Positions 1-11,773 are shown, counted from the first letter of the stretch. The stretch is 64,000 nt of DNA from Cercospora beticola (GCF_033473495.1 NC_088943.1:372001-436000), one strand, 5' to 3'. The notes: generated by a model from the sequence alone, not told the origin. Numbers and translations: made by a program.

Positions 1-40
1 TCACAGTATGAGCACAAGTCCATCAATGGCGCTCCGCTAC

Positions 41-620
41 ATCATGATCCTGTGAGCTAAGGAATGGACCTCTGAGGAACAGATGCAGATGAAAACGAGT
101 TTGGAGCGGTCGCTCAATGGTATACGTGCCGCCAGTTCCCACTACTAATGTTATCAAATAGGACCGAGTACTGCCTCCGCAGCTCCAATATATCATAATT
201 CTGCGAGCCAACGAACGGAGCTCTGAGAAACAATTGGGAATGTAAATGACTTCTGAGTGATAGCGCAGTAGAAGTTGTCCCGTCACTTTCTTCTACTGAT
301 AACATGAATATCACTCCATTCGCCGTCCGCAGTTCTACCAAGTCGTGAACTTGCAAGCTGTTACGCAGAATCTTGAACAGCGAATGGAACCGGAAATGAG
401 TTTGGAGCGATACCTCAGTGCAATTCCTTCGGCCAATCTTCTCTACAACACTACAGATCGTGCTTAATTTTCCCACGACGGCTCTATCATAACATGACTC
501 TGTAAGCTAGTATACAGAACTCTGGACAGCGACGGAAGCCGGAAATTAATTTGGAGCGATAGTTCAGCATGATTGGGTTTTATGATTCTCGTTCTACTGA
601 TGCTCAAACTCCCGTACCTA
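41..620. repeat. Degenerate tandem repeat, about 149-bp unit, four copies
   Basis: Four imperfect units start near 41, 192, 341 and 489. Each opens with a block like atcatgatcctgtgagct and carries tttggagcgatacctcag about 60 bases in (at 100, about 249, 401 and 550). On the minus strand every unit can be read as a related block of about 30 residues (pattern L-Q-T-x-F...S-L-Q-x-H-D...E-L-R), but the frames do not stay joined. It looks like the decayed end of a repeat-containing gene that continues beyond the window, or a non-coding minisatellite. I do not recognise the family. Confidence 0.6.
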
Positions 621-680
621 TACATCTAATCTCCAATCCTCATCATCACCGCTCTGCTCCCCCATGTAAACATGTCAACC

Positions 681-1046
681 TCAGGTCCTCTTGCTTACCG
701 GCGGAAACACCCTGAACCTTGCCACTTGCTCCTTCAAAACTTCATCTTCCACGAACTTTGCTGGCACCTCCTGCTCCCTCGGTGCGGGTTCAAGCTGCCC
801 AGAAGAAGCCTCCTGAGCTGCAGCAGCAAGTTCTTCTTCCCGAGATCGAACCCACGTATCATGTATACTGTGTCCAGTACAGTTCAGAGGGTGTCTATTC
901 AGCTGAGCAGAAGCAAGACTGTCGTGGAACTTGTGGCCTGTGAGTTTTGGTTCTCTTTCTTGTTCGGGAGTTAGATTGGCAGGAGCAGAGCAGTCTGTAG
1001 GGAACAGGTGCTCGGAGACGATTGCGTTTCTTCGTTGTTGGGTCAT
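681..1046 (-). CDS. Hypothetical protein, 121 aa
   Basis: An uninterrupted 121-residue reading frame with a protein-like composition: an acidic, Ala/Glu-rich central helix (near residues 70-90) and a charged C-terminal helix containing KFVEDEVLKEQVARF. There is no signal peptide, membrane segment or known motif. Two overlapping frames on the other strand are less convincing because their composition is irregular. I do not recognise it, and no splice model was needed. It could equally be a chance frame. Confidence 0.3.
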   Translation of the reverse strand: MTQQRRNAIVSEHLFPTDCSAPANLTPEQEREPKLTGHKFHDSLASAQLNRHPLNCTGHSIHDTWVRSREEELAAAAQEASSGQLEPAPREQEVPAKFVEDEVLKEQVARFRVFPPVSKRT

Positions 1047-1552
1047 GGTAATGAGATTGTTTCTGAGATTGAGGGGGATGTGTTGCGATTACTGTTTTGA
1101 TAAATCTTACAACTAGAAGCGTGCGATCCGGTGTACATTTATTAGTAATGGCACAGCATGCGTGAACATTGTTTCGTCGTGACATCAAAGTATAGACAAA
1201 GTGGCATCGAACTCCTAATTTGATGATTTTGGCGACTACACAATAGCATTGTGCCAAAATGCTGGAGTTTACCACAAAGAATCATGCTTCGTACTTGATT
1301 GGACGATGTCAGATAGACGGAACAAAGGAAAAATCGAAGTCTGCGGGTTGTTCTTGGGCGATTGTATGACGAATCGAGACTTTCGAGTATGGTCAACGAG
1401 CGTATCATTCTGAAAAAGCTACCTGTAGCTATCTCACAACAAAAGCGACAGTAAGTAAAGAAGAATCGTATCAGCAGTAACGACAGCTCACAAGTCCTTC
1501 CAAACTCACACTTCTCTCACAATCTGTGTTCTCCACATGTCACACTCACCTC
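1047..1552. other. Gene-free spacer
   Basis: About 500 bases between the hypothetical frame and the 3' end of the cellulase gene. Only short overlapping frames are present and none looks like a protein. It probably holds the cellulase terminator region. Confidence 0.5.
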
Positions 1553-3059
1553 CTACTTCGTGTAAGTCGACCCGATAGTTCCAAACTTGATGTTCGAGAA
1601 CGTAACACTGGAGCCGGGGAAGTTCGCCTCAACATTCTTGGGCAGACCACTCGTAGAATCGCAAGTACCACGAACAACACCAGGTCCAGATCCACCGATT
1701 GGGTAAGTGCCATCAAGCCAGAGCATACTAGCGTAGTGGTCATCCCAAATCGACATCACAAGAACCATACCACGTCCCATAGCATCACCCATCTTAGCCA
1801 TACCTCCCTTGCGAGCGAAATCCTGGTTGTCGCCAAAGAGAGTCTTTTGCTGCGTGCAGAATTTGTCCGTGAGGCTGTTGGAGTCGTCGACGCCTTGGAG
1901 ATCCGAGACGGAGTTCTGGATGACGCGGTTGCCTTGTTTGTAGATGCGGCGGATTTCTTTGAGTTGGCCATTGTCGGTGCCGTCGGTGGTGATGAATTGG
2001 GTGATAACTGTCATTTTTTGGCGCGTGTCGATGGTTTTGCCGGGGCCGTAGAAGGAGGTGTTGCCGGCGCGGTAGGGGTTGAAGTCGCAGCCGTCACGGT
2101 CGCAGAGGCCTTCGTACTATATTGCTGTGTTAGGAACTGGCCAGCTTTGGCGAAATATTGATGAGAGGGACTTACGCGGTATGGCTCGGCACCACACTGC
2201 TGGTCGGAAGTGCAGGTCTGCAGACCACTGCCTTGGCAAGGGTGGGGAGTGTAGGCGTTGGAGATGGAGTTGGCTTCCCAGATGTCCATCTCAGCGCAGC
2301 AAGCACCGAGTCTGCCAGTACCGGAGTTCGGGTCGCCATTGGATGGTGTCCAGCTGTCGCTGTTGGCCTATCACAGATGTCAGTAAAGAGCCAGGGTAGA
2401 AGACTTTTGCAGTGTAAACATACCACGCCGTTGACAAACTTCAAGTCGCGAGGGCACTGAGCATCGCAATAACCAGTGCCGTACTTGGCACCAGCTGGAG
2501 AAGCGCCACCATTGGCCGGCATCTGGAGAAATCAGCTTCTGTCACATTCATGATCACGAATCGAACTGACCTCCGCGAAGTACAAAGCCCCGTTGACGCC
2601 ACACGGAAGGTTTGAGACGTCAACATCGAAGGTGAACTCCTTGTTCTTGAGCTTGAACACCTTGTAGGCCGTACCGCTGGGGTCCATGAGGTAGTTCCGG
2701 CTTCCAACGTTGGAGCCAGTCTTGAACCCAAGGGTCAAGGCATTGCCAGAAGCTCTGATACCGTACGTGCCAGGGTAGTCGGCGCCATCGACTGCGCAGT
2801 TGGCAGCGCAAGCCGAAGCCGAAGAGCAGATCGAACGATCAAATGTGTTTCCAGTGTAGCAGTTCGTGTAGCCACTGGTGGTGTGCAACCAGCGCCAGTT
2901 CGAGTCCAAAGTGATCTCGGTGTTGAGCGTGGTGCATCCAGAAGCCGTGCACTGGGACATTGGAAGCTTTGGATGAACTTCAGGAGTCACAGTGCCGGCC
3001 TGCTGACCTTTGGCCAGGCCAGCCAAGCCAATGGCCGCGAAGATTGCCTCGTGAAGCAT
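1553..3059 (-). CDS. GH7 cellobiohydrolase (CBH1-type), no cellulose-binding module
   Basis: Secreted glycoside hydrolase family 7 enzyme that releases cellobiose from cellulose chain ends. Exons on the minus strand: 3059-2571, 2522-2424, 2367-2176 and 2116-1553, giving 447 residues. All three introns (48, 56, 59 bp) have GT...AG ends and keep frame. A signal peptide covers about residues 1-18. The family signature EMDIWEANS is intact; by the family its two Glu and the Asp (E222, D224, E227 here) are nucleophile, helper and acid/base. Cysteines are numerous, as in GH7. The protein ends just after the catalytic-domain motif FSNIKFG, so the Ser/Thr linker and CBM1 found in many CBH1 enzymes are missing. 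An endoglucanase of GH7 is the alternative, but length and loop content favour a cellobiohydrolase. Confidence 0.93.
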
Positions 3060-3162
3060 GATGAAGGATCGTGAGGTAGCGTAGAGCGTGTCTGTTCGTG
3101 AGGCGAGTGTGAAAGGACTGGAGTGTTGCTGATGATTTCGAATGCAGATTGGGGCGGTCTTT

Positions 3163-3178
3163 GCTATTGATATACTGC
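3163..3178 (-). promoter_or_regulatory. Possible TATA element of the GH7 gene
   Basis: The minus strand reads AGTATATCAATAG about 105-115 bases upstream of the GH7 start codon, a usual distance for a fungal TATA-like element. This rests on position and sequence only. Confidence 0.35.
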
Positions 3179-4108
3179 TGGATCTCTTGTTCTTGCCCGG
3201 ATAAATGGCCCATCGCCGAGGCGAGATAGGTATTCTGCCATATTAAAGTAAGGGCCTGGGTCGATGTCCAGGTCGACGTACACGAGCCCGCAGTGTCGAC
3301 TGGACCCCTATGATCAAAGAGTGTCACAAGGCCCGGCACGTGTATTTGTTGTTAGTCGGAAAGTCGGCTGCTAGTCCGAGAGCTGAACGAGGTACTGTCC
3401 CTGCGGGCAATGGAATAGGGTCGAAATGGTCACCTGCATGACCTAGACGCTGAGCTGGCTCTGTATATTAATTATCGTAGCTCAATGGAGACACGGAAGG
3501 ATCGTTACACAAGCTATGCAAGCACAGCGCAAGCCTGTCAATCGCTTGGCGACGCATTGTAGATTGGGGTTTGCAGGCCTTTATAGCTGGCCTTGCAGGC
3601 GACTGGATCGCTTGATGCTGCTTGGCACTCCGGGACGACGGGTGCTAGATGAGATTCGTGGAGAATGCATTGATAGCCATGGGTGCGTAGATTGTTTGTC
3701 ACTCATTGGTGCATGTTGTTGAACGTCGTCTGCTTGCCGACTTCTGGAAAAACCTCCGACCAAGAAGCCTGCTTTGTCTACTGCCACAGCGGAAGCGAAG
3801 ACCGTCGACCAGTTAGCAAAGGAGATACTGCGTCGATTTTCATGTTTATCTGCCATGGCTTCAACATTTGGCCCAGCTTTGGTGTCTCCAGGAAAGTCTG
3901 GTCATGAGTCGCGAGTCATGCTTGCTAGCCCTAGCAATGGCCAGGCAGGTACGTATGGTCCCTGCAGCTCGGACGAGAATCTGAGGGGAACGGCTTCCAT
4001 TTGCATCCGTTGTCACGTTGCACAGTATGTCAGGCGAATCTGGGGCAGCTGGGATCAGAAAGCGTAGCTTGAAGCCACTCGATAGAGCACCGCGTGTCGG
4101 AACAAGTC

Positions 4109-4250
4109 ACCGTGGCTACCTGTGAACGCAACGACCTCTGAGTGCAAGCGGCTAACTAGATTGGCTCTCAATCCATGGAAAGCTTTGCTAACTGGCTTAG
4201 CGCCCTGCGGTTGCACTCAAAGGTCGTTGCATCCAGAGGTATCCACGGTT
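4109..4250. repeat. Imperfect inverted repeat (hairpin or MITE-like relic)
   Basis: The left arm (about 4109-4150) and the right arm (about 4206-4248) are reverse complements over roughly 42 bases with about six mismatches; the shared core reads GCAACGACCT. The spacer is about 55 bases. There is no coding potential and no clear target-site duplication. It may be the remains of a foldback element or a site that forms a stem-loop. Confidence 0.6.
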
Positions 4251-5078
4251 ATGGCCTTGTAGGTCAATTTAGCCATAGCAAGTGACACAGGAAAATGCTG
4301 GTCCACACACTAATAGATTGGAAAGTAAATAGCCGCATCGCAGTACTTATGAAAGTCTGTCGTACCAGAGTCCGCTGGTTGGAGCTGTGCTATAATGCCA
4401 TGACACACAGCAGGTCTACAATGCGAGCTGCATTCAGCAGAGCCTTGGACCACCAGGGTCTGAATCTGCCTGAATAGACGACTTACCTCGACATCTCAGC
4501 TAAATTGCTCTGCAGGGACCATGAGTAGGTCGTCATGTGCCTTGATCCTGCGATGGAGTGGTTTGCGTCGATCGAGACCTGCTTGCCCGGACTGCAAATC
4601 AATGGGAGCGCGGAACGACGGGCCTCCAAGCTGCTTGTTCTGGCACACCGTCTCATACCGCACCGTGTTCGAGATTCGGGCGTTTTGTTGGCAATTCCTC
4701 CGGCCCTAGGTCGGAATATCTGCAGCTGGAGCTGCTGTGCCATCCGAAAGTGAGTTCATCAGATCACAATGCGGTTCCGCTACGTCGGGCGAAGCAGCTT
4801 CTTCAAGGCAAAAATCACTATTTTGACGCAAAAAGCTGTTGCCTCTGTGCGATCCTTGGTGAGTCGGTCCAAAATTGTAGCTGTCCGTGCTGTTACTGTC
4901 CGATGCTCTCATTGGTGGAGATCTGCATCGTCTTCGTGCTTGGCAGATCCCACACGCCCAAAAGTTCGCTTTTCCACACAAAATCTTCGCTGCAACGGCA
5001 AAAAAGAATATCCATCGTACGAAGGGCCTTTGTAACATGTTAGTGACGATTCTGGCGGCGGATAGACGGCGGGAAGAC

Positions 5079-5168
5079 ACACTCAACTCGGAATTGAACC
5101 AAGGACCTCTTGCAGTATGGAGCACGAGGCTACCCAAAGCAAGAATCATACCACTAGACCATTGAGCC
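5079..5168 (-). tRNA. tRNA-Pro(UGG)-like, with 18-nt intron; possibly a pseudogene
   Basis: The minus strand folds as a tRNA: acceptor strand GGCTCAA, D arm, anticodon stem CTTGC/GCAAG, loop with anticodon TGG, and T arm CTTGG-TTCAATT-CCGAG. An 18-nt insertion lies one base 3' of the anticodon, the normal intron site for nuclear tRNAs. Two features suggest decay: the first acceptor pair is G-G and the second a G-U wobble, and there is no T-run terminator close downstream. Confidence 0.75.
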
Positions 5169-6661
5169 ATTGGATTGATGGAGTGCAAGAGCTGGATCAG
5201 TATATGATCGTGCGATGCCGCTTCCCGCACGAGATGTCCGACTCCGCAAGCGCTGCATACACTTCCTCGCAATGCTGCGGTGATGGGCGCGTGTTGTTTT
5301 GTTCCGTGATTGCGAGGCGTCGAACAGCCTGGCATCGGTACTCATGGACCCGAGATAGATTGCCCTACAACACGAAGCCGCTTCTAAGGGGTACCGAAAA
5401 GATGGAACCGGAGAAATCCAAGCCGGAAAGTAGAACGTCCGGGCCGGGTCTGGGGGACACAGCCTGGGGCAGCGGCGGGTGGCGGAAGCGCATACTATTA
5501 CGCTCGATGTAATAGCCCGTTTCGAGTATGGCCTTGTACTTTGGAAGCTCAATCTGCAGTATAGGCACGGCAGATGCTGGGCGGCTGGACTGCTTGTCAC
5601 CCAGAGGGCCAGGTTCGCCAGAGGACAACGGCGTACCGTCAAAGCTCGACAATGGCCGTTTCCGGAGCTCTCTGCTCCAAGCATCTGCCATCCAGAGATC
5701 GTGGCTCCGCATTCATGAGCTGGGCGGATTCGTCGTCTACCGAAGGCTTGTGCCGAATACCAACTTGTCTTGCCGATACATCTGGTCTTCTGCTACATTA
5801 CGGCACAATCTCGCCGTTGGTTCGAGCTGCCGGACCCGACGCCGATGCTGAACGCCTTCATGCCGTAAAAAGAGGCCAGAAACTGGCGCAGCCTGCACCC
5901 ATCGGCTGCGGATGAAACTCCGGCGTGGTTCCGCATCAGCGAAGCTTGTAGTTCCCGCTCCGAACCAGGTTCCAAACACGGGAGATATCTTTCTGATGAA
6001 GGTCGTTGATGAGGGCGAGGTGAGATCAACAATCGAAGTGGAAGAGGTGAAGTGAAGTCGTGAGATGGCACAAGGCGTACTTGCCGACGCGACTGCCATG
6101 ACGACAACGAGGAGAACGCCAAGAACGGCCGGATGTCGGCTTCTGCCGGCATCTCGACTCCATGCTCACCACAACACAACATCCTTTGTTCACCACAACG
6201 ATCTCTCACATCGAGCAGCAGCAGACAAGGTGCTTAAAAAGGCGCAATATGGCTTCAATTGAGTAAACACAGCATATCTGGCATCTCATAAAGCTTTCAG
6301 GCGCAGATCCGACGGGAATGAGACAGCGCATCTGGGAGACACTTCGATATTGCTACAGCGAGCCAGGTCGGCCACAGCAAGAATTCGCCCGAGTTAGGAG
6401 CTGTTCAATGATAGAGTATACCTGGGGGACAAGCCTGGTACGGATCACACGCAATACCATTCTTTGAGGGCCAGGGATCGCAGCGACAGCTATTATCGAT
6501 TGGTATGACAAGCTCTGAACAGCGGCGATCCTGAGGATACGGTCAGTCTTGCCATTCAGGAGAGGATACAAGCGGATTGAAAGGTATATCCTGTGTTGCC
6601 TTGGCCTATTTCGTTCTTCGCTTCTGCCGCACATTGCCAGATATTTTCTGTCTGCCTCGCC

Positions 6662-8424
6662 ATGAGACTCCCCAGATGGGCCCAGGCCATTCCGAAACAT
6701 GCCACGAGGCGGAACGTCATGACGACTTGCCGAGGTGAGTCGCATGAACATATGCGAGGCCAGCCGCTTAATGATTACAGGCTCCACGATCGGCCTTGAT
6801 CAGCTTCAACGGTACACAAATGGATCATTCCTGATCAACGAAGCCACCGCGCTCAAGCGACGCCACCTGAACTTCAATGTCAATGAGTTGTGCTCTCTTG
6901 CCTCCAAAATCGGGAGCAAACCAGCTGTCCACGAGATTGAGAAGATGGAAGGTGGCTTCAGTAAAGCACTTTTACTCAAGAAGACAGACGGGAGCGAGCT
7001 GATCGCCAAGCTTCCGTTCAAGATTGCAGGGCCGCCGCACTATACCACTGCTTCCGAGGTCGCCGTCCTCCGTTACGGTAAGACGAGCCCAGGGCTGGAT
7101 GTGGGAAGATGCCGCTTATGCTTGCGTTAACAAGTCCGCCAGCACACCGAGGTGCCAGTACCCAAGGTCCTGGCCTGGAATTCTGATGTTTCGAACGCCA
7201 TCGGATCCGAGTACATCATCATGGAGAAGGCGCCTGGCGTGCAGTTGAGCAAAGTTTGGGCCAACATGCCTGACTACGATCACTTCGTATTCATCAAGAA
7301 CCTTTGCGCGCTCGAATCTGAACTTGCTGCCATCGATTTTCCTGCGCACGGATCTCTATATTTGCGGGAGTCATTGAAAAGTAGCGACAGCTCAGTGCTC
7401 CTCAAGCCTTCCGCAGATCCAGATGGCCGTTTCTGCATAGGTCCTTCTTGCGATCCTGCATGGGATGAAGCAAAAAGTTTCGTAGGAGAGAAGGGTCCAT
7501 GTGAGTCCTTTGAATGCAATATTTGTCTGCTCCGACGAGCTTACATGGTGTGTAGGGTCCGACCTCAGAGCTTTTGGCAAAGCTCTCGTGCATCGTGAGA
7601 TGTCCTGTATCCAGCGTACATCCGCCACTCAGGAATCTGGCTCGCTTGCCTCAAAAATTGCCACTCTTCGACTAGCCGAGGAAGTGGTGACACGTATCGG
7701 TCCCAACAGTCTACCAGCACGATTTTCAAAGCCAACGTTATGGCATACCGATCTCCACCTCGGCAAAATTTTCGTCTTTGAAGAAGATCACACCAAGATC
7801 GTCTCAATTATAGACTGGCAATCAGTAGTGGTATCACCTCTTCTATACCAAGTCCGCTTCCCAACATTCCTCGATGTCCCCGAAGACTATGAGATCGGAG
7901 GACCCGTACCGCAGCGGCCGAACAATCTCGATCAGATGGACGAAGACGACCGGATACTGGCCGAGTATGAGCACAAGCAAGCTTGCATGGCCAAAGCTTA
8001 CGAGGCCGCCAGCGGCTTCAAGAACAAAGAAGTCTACAAAGCCCTCAAGCTGCCATCTTACTTCAAAGACCTATTCGAACGCTGCGGAGAAGCGTCAGAA
8101 GAGGGAATCGTGCCACTGCGTGCCTGTCTCATTGAAATATCGAAAGTTTGGAATGAGTTCGATCTGGAGGGGGAGTGTCCGATCGATTTCACTGCAGAAG
8201 AGCTGGCAGTCCACGAACGCGAGTTCGAAGAGTATGAAAAAGTTCAAAAGATCCACGCTATCACGCGGGACTATCTGGATACAGACTCCGAAGGGTGGCT
8301 ACCGCCTGGCACAGATGTCGAGCTCAAAAGACGGCAGAACAAAGAGCTGATGGAACTGATGATGGAAAGAAGCGGCGAGTATGGGATGACTGCTGATGAG
8401 GTGCGAAGGAAATGGCCATTCTAG
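6662..8424 (+). CDS. AIM9-like aminoglycoside-phosphotransferase-fold protein, probably mitochondrial
   Basis: Member of the fungal APH/AIM9 family (altered inheritance of mitochondria 9). Exons 6662-6734, 6781-7077, 7135-7500 and 7556-8424 give 534 residues; the splice sites restore the family block G-P-W...R-E. The short first exon encodes an Arg-rich amphipathic leader (MRLPRWAQAIPKHATRR), a plausible mitochondrial presequence; a start without this exon is possible. Family blocks follow: the GPPHYTTASE loop, VPVPKVLAWNS, YIIMEKAPGVQL, the catalytic-loop region WHTDLHLGKIF (from about residue 308) and IIDWQS (D332). Oddity: the usual HxDLHxxN catalytic loop has Lys (K316) where the metal-binding Asn normally sits, so phosphotransfer activity is doubtful. 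Confidence 0.85.
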
Positions 8425-9359
8425 TTCCCTCCGGAGGTTGTCAGACATCTACGAACGACGACGCTAACACTCCTTGTTCCTGGGCATTCGCGATGGCACG
8501 CCCTCCACACGGAAGGTTCGAGTGCCTTCTCAGCGCCGAATATGGAGCAGACTACGATTCACCCAGCTTCAGATCACTCTGCAGAACATGAGAATGCTCC
8601 AAGGTACACTCAATCCACAACCCCTCGAACGTTTGGGAATGAAAAATGGTCGAATTCGACGTGTGTCACGACGTTTGGTGTGCTGGGCTCAGCATATCAT
8701 TACGGCTGCCTCACCATTCGCTGGAAGCGTCTATACGCTTCACCATCGCCGCGCAAGGGGGATCTGTCCCATCGGAGTCTCTGCTGGCGACCTGGAAGGA
8801 CAAAGGATATGTGATGTCCCGAACGATTTCATTCATGTTGTTCCACCCTATCGCGTACGGAAGACCGACAACATGGATCTCCGTGCCCTCGATCATCCAC
8901 AGCAGCCCTGCAAAGGTTTCTTCTGTCTCCCAGATTCCCACAGGCTCCGAGCTAGCCAGCTGGGCCTTGGGCGAAATTGTGTCGCCGAAAAGTGTCTGAG
9001 GCACTACCATCTGTCGCCGACGACCTTGGGGCAAGACCACCAAGCATATGAAGCTACTGTTCTGTGGAAGGTGAACATTGAAGCCGCCTGAGAAAGTGAA
9101 TGCACACGTTCGTGCGCTGCGTTGTTTGTCGAACTCTAGAAATATTCTGCCCCGTGGAACACGTCACTGGTCTTTCTCCCGCGAATGCTGGTCTCGCCAT
9201 GCACTTTTCAGAGCTTCTTCTTCTTTACCAACTTCGAGTCTTTTGGTTAACAGACATAGACTGGCACAGCAGGACAACACTTCCAGCACATCCGCAAACC
9301 CCTTGCAATCTAACAGTACTCGTTAGCTCAACCCATCGAGCTCTTCGGCAACTACGACA
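8425..9359. other. Spacer with overlapping weak frames
   Basis: Several frames of 100-200 codons overlap on both strands (for example 8474-9091 on plus and 8711-9043 on minus). None has a recognisable motif, signal peptide or splice context that sets it apart, so I call no gene here. Confidence 0.4.
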
Positions 9360-10691
9360 ATGCGCGGCACTCAGGAGCAGCCATTCGTAATAGGCTCCTC
9401 GCCTGTCGCCAAAACCAATACCAACGAGCAACCCGTGCCTCAACCGGACGTAGACGATCGGTCTCTGGAGAATCGGCTCGAACATGCGAGTGCGAACAGC
9501 AGCTCTCTGCCGGCGCCGATACCTCCTGCGCCCAAGACCAACACCAACAGACGGAGCATCGCCGGCTACTATGTCTTTGTGAGTGACATCGGCCAGGTCT
9601 ATGGCCAAGACATCAAGCAACGCTTCCTACGGCTCTCCCAAGTTCAGCAGGCTGGCGATCTTGACCCGGAGACATACCTAGATCGGGTCATCATACTTCT
9701 ACATGAGCATCCTGATTTCCTCATCCGCCTGAACGATTTCTTGCCTGATGGCTGGAGAGTACAACACATTAACGCGAATGGCCGGGTGGGCTTCCGAGTG
9801 CAACGCCCGTTTGTACTTGATCCTCGATATGACAACTTCAATCAGTTCTACGGGGTTCAGGGCGCCAATACTCAGCGAGAAGTCTCTGGAATGCAGGTGA
9901 CGGTGCACGAGGAACAGCGAGCGCCTGCTATGGGCACTTGGGGCCTGATGACTGCGCAGCTTCCGACGACGTATGAGAATGCTGGCTACCAGAACGCGCC
10001 ATCAATTCCAAACCCGCTGGCGCCCCGTCCATTCGAGGTGCCAGCTCGCACAACGCACAACGAACAGGGTGCTGGCCCGAGTAGAGTGGCAGGCGGAGAG
10101 GTCCTCCTACATGGCATGGACCACAATGGTGAGGTCGTAGCCATCAGCAAGACTCCATCCACAGACCCCATAGCACGCAAGCGGACAGGAAGCCTCGCGA
10201 CACCAGCTCCTGCTGCAGCCCCAGAGCCAGCTCCAGAACGAGAAGAGAGCCTCGCAGAGCTCGTCAGACAAATTCGGCGTCTCGTGCCCAATATCGGTCG
10301 ATCCGGCTGGCTCCAGCCAATCATCAACCAATCGAAACTTCGCGACATACCCGTCGACGAGCGGAAACAGGTGCTGCGAGATACTCTTACTCGCCTTGCT
10401 GATCCTGCACAGCGAGTCTTGGCCACGACGAAGAATAAGCGGCCTGAAGCTCGTCGCTCTGAGAAGCGCAAGGAGCGTGAGGTGGCTGTTAGGAAGGTCA
10501 AGAAGGACGATGAGCAGGGAGAGTGGTCGGAGCAGGGTGCGAGGGAGGATGGGGCGACGTGCTCGGCTCAGTGGTGTAGCAATATTCTGTTGCCGGAGGA
10601 AGAAGAAGTTGGTCTCTGCGAGGATTGTCTGGACGAAGTGCAGGAAGGGGATGAAGGTAGCCAGTATGGGTCGGATATTGAGCTGGAGTGA
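9360..10691 (+). CDS. PAH (paired amphipathic helix) domain protein, 443 aa
   Basis: Intronless frame of 443 residues. Residues about 82-132 form a PAH-like four-helix module of the Sin3 type, ending in the characteristic DFLPDGW (compare FLPDGW in Sin3 proteins). The middle is Pro/Ala/Gly-rich and probably disordered. A basic stretch (about residues 360-385, with ARRSEKRKERE) may be a nuclear localisation signal. The acidic C-terminus carries C-x4-C...C-x2-C, which could bind one zinc ion. From the domain I infer a nuclear co-regulator or chromatin-associated role. It has a single PAH module and is much shorter than Sin3, so it is not Sin3 itself. Confidence 0.75.
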   Translation: MRGTQEQPFVIGSSPVAKTNTNEQPVPQPDVDDRSLENRLEHASANSSSLPAPIPPAPKTNTNRRSIAGYYVFVSDIGQVYGQDIKQRFLRLSQVQQAGDLDPETYLDRVIILLHEHPDFLIRLNDFLPDGWRVQHINANGRVGFRVQRPFVLDPRYDNFNQFYGVQGANTQREVSGMQVTVHEEQRAPAMGTWGLMTAQLPTTYENAGYQNAPSIPNPLAPRPFEVPARTTHNEQGAGPSRVAGGEVLLHGMDHNGEVVAISKTPSTDPIARKRTGSLATPAPAAAPEPAPEREESLAELVRQIRRLVPNIGRSGWLQPIINQSKLRDIPVDERKQVLRDTLTRLADPAQRVLATTKNKRPEARRSEKRKEREVAVRKVKKDDEQGEWSEQGAREDGATCSAQWCSNILLPEEEEVGLCEDCLDEVQEGDEGSQYGSDIELE

Positions 10692-11773
10692 GGGTTTCTG
10701 CTCGTCTTGGCTACATCTGACTGCCTGATTAGATCCGAAAATGAAGCAGCTGTATGATGAGGTCCTAAGTCTCCACTGCTGTCTTTCACAGTATGGCTAC
10801 TTTCACTCATTCGTCATCTGGTTGACGTCTTTCTGTATGATCATGAGCGGACCTGACAAGAGGCCGTCGAGTAAGCGAGTTCTTGCCAAGATGGCGTAAG
10901 TGGCGGCATGCTACGCCTGTGCAGCATAGCAGGCAAGTCGTCGTCTGTTCATGATACTCTCGATAAAACTAACAGCGGACATTTCGAGAAAGAATAGCCT
11001 ATGTCGACATGTAGAATAAGGACCCCAGGAGCAATTCTAGCCTACTCTAAACCAGATGCCCATCCAAACCTTCTTCCAAACATCACAAACACCTGAGGTC
11101 GACTTAGAGTCTTTAGCCTCACCATCGCCACTGACGCGTCGCAACTCCTTCCACAAGCAGCCTGGCATCATCAAGACTCAGCCAACGGTGCCACATTTGC
11201 CGCGCATTGCCGTGGACTTTTCGCGGGGAAACATCGCGCTTGTGAAAAAGACCAAGAGCCAAAAGCCTGTGATGGCTGTGGTGTTTTGGACGTCCTTCCG
11301 AATGGAGTCGGGAATGTGCAGATCATCGGACTTTTGCCCTCGACCTGACCAACTCCAGCTCGCAGATTGGCTGAAGTGCTGCGGAAAACGCCATAAGTCT
11401 TGTTCGACGTCGACGTGCGTTCGCACTGAAGTGCTCCTTTCCCCGCAATCCACTGCTGATCGGCATTCATGGCGTTGCTGTCGTGTGGTTCGGGCAAACT
11501 CTGTCATCTATCTTGGCTGCTGTGACTGGCTGATCTTTTATGGTTACATGCAAGCGCAATGCCGATCGTCAGCCATGAAGCGCCACGGACCCTTTCTGCA
11601 CGCGCCTCCGACGCATGCTTTGAAGCCGTTCACGCGGTGCCCCAGTTCTACGGTATACCGGCGCGAAGTAGGCAGAGAGTGGTTTGTATATATTCCAAGT
11701 GATCGTCGCCCTTCTCTCCTACTTCTTCTCCCAGCTCAGGTCTGCAGTACTTCGAACGCTCCATACCGACATC
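10692..11773. other. Spacer upstream of the peroxygenase gene
   Basis: A frame from 11056 runs 274 codons but passes through the TATA element and the start of the peroxygenase gene in another frame, and its composition is irregular. A Cys-rich patch near 11360-11410 faintly recalls HET-domain proteins, not enough to call a gene or pseudogene. Confidence 0.4.
11685..11693 (+). promoter_or_regulatory. TATA box of the peroxygenase gene
   Basis: The sequence TGTATATAT lies about 85 bases upstream of the start codon at 11774. Confidence 0.5.

Larger units (their letters stand above)
3180..6661. other. Long gene-poor region
   Basis: About 3.5 kb without a convincing protein gene. It holds an inverted repeat (4109-4250) and a tRNA-Pro-like gene (5079-5168). 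Between 5.4 and 6.2 kb several minus-strand frames overlap; one has a stretch resembling a signal peptide (near 6110-6060) but no start codon in a sensible place. These could be remnants of a spliced gene, which I could not assemble. Confidence 0.5.

Noticed and set aside
5365..6209. Several minus-strand frames with one signal-peptide-like stretch
   Set aside because: No start codon in the right frame and no splice model that joins them.
8474..9091. 205-codon plus-strand frame and a 110-codon minus frame (8711-9043)
   Set aside because: They overlap each other, lack motifs, and no splice or promoter signal favours one of them.
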